From Bacteroidia bacterium (GTDB lineage: Bacteria; Bacteroidota; Bacteroidia; Bacteroidales; VadinHA17), in NCBI GenBank assembly GCA_026391515.1, contig JAPLEC010000339.1, positions 1 through 7,897 on the forward strand: a stretch of 7,897 nt of DNA, read 5' to 3'. The translations under genes were made by a program, and so were the position numbers. The notes under the pieces were generated by a model that saw only the letters and a program-made list of their open reading frames with translations, searched no databases and was not told the origin of the DNA. Of the stretch, positions 1-4,367 are shown piece by piece (the first letter of the stretch is position 1; each line of letters opens with the position of its first letter).

Positions 1-318
1 ATTAGTTCCTTTAAATAATTCAGGAAGGATATCCGTAATCAATTTATTCTCTGCCTGAATTGAAACAACTCTATTTACATCAATCTGTTTCTGATTGAAG
101 ATAAAATAGAATTCACTCTGACTTTCTATTTTATCCATTACTTGTTCAAGACTTTTATTCTCCATGTCCAATGAAACCTTCGCAATTTGAGCGTACGAAG
201 GATTTGCAAGGACAGTGGAAACACTAACCAACGTAATGAGAAATGCGATTTTGAGTTCCATGATTAGTTTTTTAAGGGTTGGGTGCGAGAACACCCATAA
301 ATCAAAAAAATTTTTCAT
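1..318 (-). CDS. SusC-like TonB-dependent outer-membrane receptor, N-terminal fragment
   Basis: Only the first 106 codons are present; the gene runs off the left edge and a full SusC protein is usually about 1000-1150 residues. Residues 1-44 form a long signal peptide (basic LKK stretch at 15-17, hydrophobic core about 22-38, then SYAQ), typical of SusC receptors that follow a FecR gene. Residues about 45-106 match the STN (secretin/TonB N-terminal) domain, with LDMENKSLEQVMDKIE followed by FYFIFNQKQID and the start of the second strand. The STN domain lies in the periplasm and passes ligand status to the FecR anti-sigma protein, while the missing barrel would import a glycan. ATG at 318 is preferred because the leader then has the length seen in relatives; a second ATG at 262 (MELKIAF) would also give a signal peptide. 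No Shine-Dalgarno is visible. Family assignment is firm; the substrate is unknown. Confidence 0.88.
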   Translation of the reverse strand, partial: MKNFFDLWVFSHPTLKKLIMELKIAFLITLVSVSTVLANPSYAQIAKVSLDMENKSLEQVMDKIESQSEFYFIFNQKQIDVNRVVSIQAENKLITDILPELFKGTN

Positions 319-376
319 AACTTTGAAATGTTTTTAGTTAGGTTATTATTATCAAATAGTAACTTAGCAGCATATG

Positions 377-403
377 CAGGAAAGCGGTTCCATCGCTTTC
401 CTG
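377..403 (-). promoter_or_regulatory. hairpin in the fecR-susC spacer
   Basis: CAGGAAAGCG (377-386) pairs perfectly with CGCTTTCCTG (394-403) around a 7-base loop, in the 149-base gap between the anti-sigma gene and the receptor gene. Read on the minus strand, the direction of both genes, no T-run follows. It is therefore not a standard terminator for them and may be a leader structure or attenuator for the receptor mRNA. On the plus strand TTTTG follows, but no plus-strand gene precedes it. A 12-base palindrome, TTTGCTAGCAAA, lies next to it at 405-416. The function is inferred only from position. Confidence 0.4.
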
Positions 404-467
404 TTTTGCTAGCAAAGACTGGTAAAAGATTGTTCCATAGGCAAATGTCTTTTAAATTGTGAAATGT

Positions 468-1507
468 TTATTTGGTTCTATTTGTAATTATCACTTTCTT
501 CTTAGCAAAAGTCTCATTTGGTTTGAGTTCCCGGTTTTCAATTTGATAATTTATGTGCAAACTGCGTTTCATTAAATTTAAAACTTCTTCAAGGCTCTCA
601 TCGATAAAGGTAGCCCGCCATCTTATTCCTTCAGATGAAAGAACATTAACTTCAACATCAATATTATACCATCTTTCCAGTCTCCTGGCAATAACATCCA
701 GAGATCATTCCTGAATACCAGTTTACCTTCTGTCCATGATATGTATTTTTGAGGTTGCACTATCTCAGTAGAAAAATCCTTCAGGGTCTTATCATATACT
801 ATCAAATCATTAGGTTTCATCGTGTAGGATTTTCTCATTTCCCTATCGTTAAACATTAGTTTGCCTTCCTCAAGAACCACCTCTACAGTCTTCTCATTTT
901 CATATGAAGCTATATTAAACTGAGTACCTAATACTGTAACTTTGATCTCGTTAGTGTTTACAACAAAAGGTCTTTTTGCATCCTTAGAAACGTTAAAAAA
1001 AGCTTCTCCTTTTAGAGTTATTTTACGATCAGCTATAAATTTCCCATTATATTTTATGCTAGAGTTGCTGTTTAACCATCCGGTTGTACCATCAGGCAAG
1101 ACGAACTGTGCCCGGGTCCATGCTGGAGCTTTAATTTCGACCCAAGTCTCTTTTTTGAGATAAGTATTTTTATAAGTTTGAATACCAAGAATGATTAAGA
1201 GGGGAAGGATTAATACCCCTGCAATCCGTAATGTCCATTTCATTAAATTATCAAATGACCTTGCTTTTTGCGCTGATAACCTTGTGTTTATATCATAATG
1301 GATTTTGTAAAGAATTTGATCAAGATTCCTGTCTGAAGCGTCGTTATCTCCTGAAAGTTCTAACCATTGCCTCCTTAAATGATGTTCCAATTTTTTTTCT
1401 TTATTTTTATCACAAAAAACTTCATCTACATAAGATGCATCCTTATCAGAATATTCTCCTTTGAAAAAACGGTCAATTTTTTCACTATCAAACTCAATCC
1501 CAGTCAT
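468..1507 (-). pseudogene. FecR family anti-sigma factor, frameshifted near its C-terminus
   Basis: This inner-membrane anti-sigma protein would hold the neighbouring ECF sigma factor and receive the signal from the SusC-like receptor. Residues 1-90 are the cytoplasmic sigma-binding part, about 91-110 the single membrane helix (WTLRIAGVLILPLLIILGIQ), and about 118-220 the periplasmic FecR domain (WVEIKAPAWTRAQFVLPDG, LKGEAFFNVSKDAKRPFVV, VTVLGTQFNIASY). The original frame leaves family similarity after RND (residues 266-268, about base 704) and stops at 623. Restoring one base near 700-704 gives a DUF4974-like C-terminus (LDVIARRLERWYNIDVEV, then RWRATFIDESLEEVLNLM) ending at TAA 468-470, about 346 residues in all, the normal length. 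The span of 1040 bases is one short of a multiple of three, which fits a single-base loss. The start at 1507 has a good ribosome site, AAGGAG, 7 bases upstream. It may be a real mutation or a sequencing error. Confidence 0.85.
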
Positions 1508-1510
1508 ACG

Positions 1511-1520
1511 AAATTCTCCT
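1511..1520 (-). promoter_or_regulatory. ribosome binding site of the anti-sigma gene
   Basis: On the minus strand the bases before ATG 1507 read AAGGAGAATTTCGT. This is the only clear Shine-Dalgarno sequence seen in the window; the other starts lack one, as is common in Bacteroidota. It supports ATG 1507 as the real start. Confidence 0.6.
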
Positions 1521-1582
1521 TATCGATTTTTAACTATTATAGAATATACTTTAAAACCTAATTCCTTCAACTAATAATAGAA

Positions 1583-1618
1583 AAAAAGCAGTTCTCAAAC
1601 CAAGGAGAACTGCTTTTT
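1583..1618 (-). terminator. rho-independent terminator, likely bidirectional
   Basis: AAAAAGCAGTTCTC (1583-1596) pairs perfectly over 14 bases with GAGAACTGCTTTTT (1605-1618) around an 8-base loop. On the minus strand the stem runs into seven Ts (TTTTTTTC), and on the plus strand into five Ts. On the minus strand it would end transcripts coming from the sigma gene or from the unrecognised open frame at 1622-1804, before they reach fecR. This is the strongest terminator in the left half. Confidence 0.8.
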
Positions 1619-1907
1619 ACCCTAATCAACTAACCCAAACCCATTAAAAGTATTCTGTCTGATATATTTATTTCTAATAAATGTCGGTAGAGAACATAAT
1701 CCATTCTGGTAAATATGCTCTGTAGAATCAATTTTATTGATATCGATCCGGAAACAATCTTTCCTTTTTTTCAAACCCTGGCAATATATTTTTCCTGAAA
1801 TCACTACTTATGATCTTTATTTATTCAATATTTCGTAATATCCATTTATACCACAGTACACCTATGGTTAATATGAAAAATAATAATAAATAATGTTATT
1901 TGGTTAA

Positions 1908-2492
1908 TTATGAAATAAATAGTGCGAAAAATAAAATGGCAGATATTATTTCCTTGTTAAGATTTGTCCTGATGAACTTTAATGCATCTGTCAACTGATT
2001 CTCAACTGTTTTGTGGCTGATCCCTAATTTTTTTGCAATTTCTTTTATACTTAAACCTTCAAATCTGCTTTTTATGAAAATCTCTCTTCGTCTCTCCGGT
2101 AATTGATTCACCAGTTCGGTTACATATTGATATAGTGAATCATAAGTGATTTTCTGAGAAGTCTGCATATCCAGATCATCACCGATTTCTTTCTTAAAAT
2201 ATTCATTCAAATAAGTTCTGGTCCTGAAATGCTTTTTGATAATGTTGAAGGCAATTGTAAAAAGGAATGATTTAAAAGATAGCTCCTCTTTCAAATCTGC
2301 ACGTTTCTCCCAGATTGTTGTAAAAACCTCCTGGACTAGTTCTCCCGCCTCATCCTCTGATTTTAAATACCCAAATGCAAAACGGTACAGACGGCCACTA
2401 TACTCATTATACAAGGTATTAAACGCTAATAGATTACTCTTTGATAAACTCTTTACTAGCAACGATTCGTTTTCTAGCGTTTTATAATTCAT
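1908..2492 (-). CDS. ECF RNA polymerase sigma factor (sigma-70 family, Bacteroidota type)
   Basis: This is a 194-residue extracytoplasmic-function sigma factor with only regions 2 and 4. Region 2, about residues 21-90, includes LAFNTLYNEYSGRLYRFAFGYL and the DEAGELVQEVFTTIWEKR core helix used for -10 recognition and polymerase binding. Region 4, about 128-178, includes LPERRREIFIKSRFEGLS and the helix-turn-helix IKEIAKKLGISHKTVENQL that contacts the -35 site. The hydrophobic tail IISAILFFALF is common in this subfamily. Length and content match sigma factors paired with FecR and SusC in glycan-uptake loci, so it probably drives the receptor operon. The start ATG 2492 is the only good one; no Shine-Dalgarno is visible. 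The anti-sigma gene follows 400 bases downstream on the same strand, behind a terminator, an unusual separation. Confidence 0.94.
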   Translation of the reverse strand: MNYKTLENESLLVKSLSKSNLLAFNTLYNEYSGRLYRFAFGYLKSEDEAGELVQEVFTTIWEKRADLKEELSFKSFLFTIAFNIIKKHFRTRTYLNEYFKKEIGDDLDMQTSQKITYDSLYQYVTELVNQLPERRREIFIKSRFEGLSIKEIAKKLGISHKTVENQLTDALKFIRTNLNKEIISAILFFALFIS

Positions 2493-2708
2493 TTATTTGA
2501 TCTATTAATGGTACTGTCTCTGATACTTTTCAAAGCACAAGTTATGAAATTAAAAAAAAATTGATTCAATCTTTAAAACAATTCTTTATTAGCAGAATTA
2601 GCAGAAACGCCAAATATGAAAAAAGGAAATAAAAAACCAGTGTCGGCTTACCTTTAATTTGGTCCAATCAAAATTAGAGATTTTATCCTAAAGCAATTTC
2701 ACAAATCA

Positions 2709-2739
2709 GGTTGCAACTTTTGTCCGTTAGGGGTACAAA
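2709..2739 (+). repeat. direct repeat copy 1, left flank of the toxin-antitoxin module
   Basis: The 31 bases begin GGTTGCAACTTTTG and end GGGTACAAA. They match copy 2 at 4122-4152 in the same orientation at 27 of 31 positions, with mismatches at 2723, 2729, 2730 and 2737. The copies are 1413 bases apart and enclose only the toxin-antitoxin pair. A hairpin starts one base after this copy. It could be an attachment-site duplication, a dispersed intergenic repeat, or the 3' end of an RNA element; the sequence alone does not decide. Confidence 0.65.
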
Positions 2740-2740
2740 T

Positions 2741-2772
2741 AATCCCTCATATATTACATAATATGAGGGATT
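2741..2772. terminator. perfect hairpin, possible weak terminator downstream of the toxin gene
   Basis: AATCCCTCATAT (2741-2752) pairs over 12 bases with ATATGAGGGATT (2761-2772) around an 8-base loop. The tail is poor in both directions: TGAATTTT on the plus strand, ATTTGTACC on the minus strand. It lies about 90 bases beyond the toxin stop codon and could end that transcript on the minus strand. It also follows repeat copy 1 on the plus strand, in the same arrangement as copy 2 and its hairpin. Confidence 0.45.
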
Positions 2773-2862
2773 TGAATTTTCATGAGATACAAATAGGATA
2801 CAAAAGACATATTATTAAGAATACAGTTCTTTTATTATGACACTGTAAAGTTTACGTGACTT

Positions 2863-3522
2863 CTAGACATTTCTTGATTGTTTTGCAAAATCAATCATAT
2901 CTAATTTTATTATCTCCCAGTGTTTTCCCTTTAAGCAGATTGGATCAAAATCCTCATCTGCAAGTATAAAATTTGAGAAACTACTTCTTATTTGCATGTG
3001 GTCATGATTGTATGGATATCTTTCCTTATGGAAAGCAAACATTTTTTCTATTGAGTAATCATCCTTTAGTCCATGAATATCCCAAAAATCCTTTTTTCTT
3101 CCACCCCTAGATATGACATCAATTTTCATGGCTATAATTTCCTCAACGGTCGCTAATCTGATATCATCAATAAGCACAATTTCTTAGATAAATTTATCTG
3201 TATAAAATAAATCAAACTTAACGCAATTGTCTTTGCTATTACCAATATAATAGGATTTCCCTATTCCAACAACTTTGTATTCATTGGTGTCAACATAAGA
3301 ATATGTTTTTCGCAAAAATGTATCTATTACACCAAAGTCTATGGAATCAAAGGGAGCATCAGAAAACAAATCAATATCAACTGATTCCCTGTGCCCTCTA
3401 TACAAACTTAGAGCAGTCCCGCCAACTAACCTAAAAGCATTAAATTCCTTGGCTGCCATTAGTGTTTTTAATATACCTAATAATTGAGGACTAGTGGCAT
3501 TGTAATGAAGTTTATTTCCCAT
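2863..3522 (-). pseudogene. AbiEii/AbiGii-family nucleotidyltransferase toxin, interrupted by an in-frame TAA
   Basis: This is the toxin of a type IV-like (AbiE) toxin-antitoxin or phage-defence pair; family members transfer nucleotides, in known cases to tRNA, and stop growth. The polymerase-beta-type active site is intact: RLVGGTALSLYRGHRESVDIDLF has GG at residues 34-35 and the metal-binding Asp pair at 49 and 51, with a third Asp likely at 104 (VKFDLFY). The frame stops at TAA 3184-3186 after TDKFI (112 residues). It then continues in the same frame to TAG 2863-2865 with clear family sequence (LIDDIRLATVEEIIAMKIDVI, RGGRKKDFWDIHGL, DEDFDPICLKGKHWEIIKLD). Reading through the stop gives about 219 residues, the usual length. 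A GTG at 3177 could restart the second half, but no ribosome site is seen. The start ATG overlaps the antitoxin gene end by 11 bases, implying coupled translation. The stop may be inactivation or a sequence error. Confidence 0.87.
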
Positions 3523-3973
3523 GAGTTTTCAATATATTATTGACATTCTCTCGTCCATAAAATCGAATTATCTCTTTTTTCTCAATTTCATTACCCCTCT
3601 CAAATACTCTTTTAATAATTGCATTTTTTTGTTTTTCCCAGTCTATATTTTCCATTTTCGTATCCCAAAATAGAATTCGCCTTAATTTAGTTAAATCAGG
3701 ATGTTCTTTATTTTGTCTCCTTTTCGTTTCCTCAATATCATAATATACCTGTAAAATCATAAAGTACCCTTCGTCAATCCCAAGTGCTTTCTCAATTTTT
3801 AAAGCAAGATTAGTGTTCATCCTTCTCTTTCCTTTGGTAATTGAGCCTAGTGTTTGAGGAAACTCCTGCAAAGAAATAGCAAATGGTCCTTTGCGTAGAT
3901 GACGCTCTTTAAGTTCACGGTCTAGTATAAATCCTGGATGAATTCCTTTTATTATTGATAATTGAGTTTTCAT
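3512..3973 (-). CDS. HigA-like XRE-family antitoxin with a DUF6922-like C-terminal domain
   Basis: This 153-residue protein precedes and overlaps the AbiEii-type toxin gene, as antitoxins of this class do, and would repress its own promoter and neutralise the toxin. Residues about 11-75 form a HigA-type helix-turn-helix: IHPGFILDRELKERHL opens it, LQEFPQTLGSITKGKRRMN is the recognition region, and LALKIEKALGIDEGYFMILQ closes it. Residues about 96-150 (LRRILFWDTKMENIDW, then IIKRVFERGNEIEKKEIIRFYG) match the DUF6922-like module that often occurs in antitoxin partners of Bacteroidota nucleotidyltransferases, and may bind the toxin. No disabling change is visible, in contrast to the toxin. The start ATG 3973 sits only four bases after a TATATTTG promoter element, so the message may be leaderless. 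Assignment from motifs is strong; the exact toxin-contact role is inferred. Confidence 0.9.
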   Translation of the reverse strand: MKTQLSIIKGIHPGFILDRELKERHLRKGPFAISLQEFPQTLGSITKGKRRMNTNLALKIEKALGIDEGYFMILQVYYDIEETKRRQNKEHPDLTKLRRILFWDTKMENIDWEKQKNAIIKRVFERGNEIEKKEIIRFYGRENVNNILKTHGK

Positions 3974-3977
3974 AGTG

Positions 3978-3985
3978 CAAATATA
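3978..3985 (-). promoter_or_regulatory. Bacteroidota -7 promoter element of the antitoxin gene
   Basis: On the minus strand TATATTTG fits the Bacteroidota TAnnTTTG consensus. A TTG lies 16 bases farther upstream as a possible -33 element. The antitoxin ATG follows four bases after the element, which predicts transcription starting at or near the start codon. Confidence 0.6.
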
Positions 3986-4013
3986 AACATTTTTGTTTAC
4001 ACAATATTGTTTA
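3984..4013. promoter_or_regulatory. probable antitoxin operator with repeated TGTTTA half-sites
   Basis: TAAACA (3984-3989) and TGTTTA (3994-3999) form a 6-base inverted repeat with a 4-base spacer, and a third TGTTTA lies at 4008-4013. The array overlaps and directly precedes the antitoxin -7 element, the usual place for autorepression by an HTH antitoxin. The binding itself is inferred, and the region is so AT-rich that chance repeats are possible. Confidence 0.45.
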
Positions 4014-4121
4014 TATATAAAATAATTTCAGAATTTATACCTATTTTCCACTAAGTAATTGATTAGCAAGTTTGTGAATGATTAAGATTTATTTGCGATA
4101 AACAACAAAGGTCCATCAACT

Positions 4122-4152
4122 GGTTGCAACTTTTGACCGTTCCGGGTACCAA
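4122..4152 (+). repeat. direct repeat copy 2, right flank of the toxin-antitoxin module
   Basis: The 31 bases begin GGTTGCAACTTTTG and end GGGTACCAA, aligning without gaps to copy 1 at 2709-2739 (27/31). It lies upstream of the antitoxin promoter, so the two copies bracket the whole two-gene module with its control region. A terminator hairpin begins 6 bases later. Confidence 0.65.
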
Positions 4153-4158
4153 ACGAGA

Positions 4159-4190
4159 AAAGAGGTCAATTTCGACCTCTTTCTTTTTTT
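4159..4190 (+). terminator. rho-independent terminator on the plus strand without an upstream gene
   Basis: AAAGAGGTC (4159-4167) pairs over 9 bases with GACCTCTTT (4174-4182) around a 6-base loop and runs into CTTTTTTT. The shape is that of a standard terminator acting on plus-strand transcription. No plus-strand gene precedes it here; the nearest genes to the left are all on the minus strand. It may have belonged to a gene or small RNA now lost or displaced. Confidence 0.7.
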
Positions 4191-4367
4191 GGAAATTTCT
4201 CAAAAACTCACTGGCATCGTTATTGGTTTTGCAGAGCGTGTCGATCCTGCAAATTATGCACTTTTAGAATACGGAAAAAAATTGTAATTTCAGACAATAG
4301 AATTAAGATAGTTTCATATTAATTTTAAACAAATAATAACTGTAAAATCTCTAAACAATATTGCAAC

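Larger units (their letters stand above)
1508..1907. other. 400-base spacer between sigma factor and anti-sigma genes
   Basis: This gap is long for an ECF sigma/FecR pair, which usually sit within about 100 bases. It holds the fecR ribosome site, a strong hairpin terminator (1583-1618), and a 61-codon minus-strand open frame (1622-1804, GTG start, two codons after an in-frame TAA). That frame ends just before the terminator with the residues NTFNGFGLVD. I do not recognise it; it could be the decayed tail of a lost gene. Between the terminator and fecR there are about 75 AT-rich bases in which a fecR promoter would have to lie. A TATAAT (1526-1531 region, minus strand) is present, but no convincing Bacteroidota -33/-7 pair. 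Confidence 0.5.
2493..2862. other. 370-base intergenic region between sigma factor and toxin genes
   Basis: This AT-rich stretch lies upstream of the sigma gene and downstream of the toxin gene, so it must hold the sigma gene promoter; I see no clear TTTG / TAnnTTTG pair. Its right part carries repeat copy 1 (2709-2739) and a perfect hairpin (2741-2772). A 13-residue plus-strand frame at 2616-2657 is too short to support. No other gene-like signal is visible. Confidence 0.5.
3974..4367. other. 394-base intergenic region between divergent antitoxin and beta-galactosidase genes
   Basis: From left to right it holds the antitoxin promoter and repeated operator half-sites (3978-4013), repeat copy 2 (4122-4152), a classical plus-strand terminator (4159-4190), a short coding-like plus-strand stretch (about 4189-4287), and some 80 AT-rich bases before the beta-galactosidase start. 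No clear -33/-7 promoter for the enzyme genes can be picked out. Confidence 0.5.

Noticed and set aside
942..1561. Three plus-strand open frames of 60-77 codons inside and beside the anti-sigma gene
   Set aside because: They lie antisense to a clearly recognised FecR coding sequence, have no family-like motifs and no ribosome sites.
1622..1804. 61-codon minus-strand open frame before the terminator, as an intact gene
   Set aside because: It starts with GTG just after an in-frame stop, has no ribosome site and no recognisable motif. I describe it only as a possible remnant in the spacer entry.
2236..2487. Plus-strand frame antisense to the sigma factor gene
   Set aside because: Mirror frame of a well-supported gene; its composition reflects the complementary codons.
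2616..2657. Plus-strand mini frame of 13 residues starting MKKGNKKP
   Set aside because: Too short, no ribosome site and no context to support translation.
2709..2739. Repeat copies read as tRNA 3' ends (GGGTACCA with a following terminator in copy 2)
   Set aside because: No T-loop consensus (TTCRANY), no matching 5' acceptor strand or anticodon arm upstream. A tRNA cannot be supported.
2863..3177. Second half of the toxin as a separate gene starting at GTG 3177
   Set aside because: It continues the same frame and family sequence beyond one TAA, with no ribosome site before GTG. A broken single gene explains it better.
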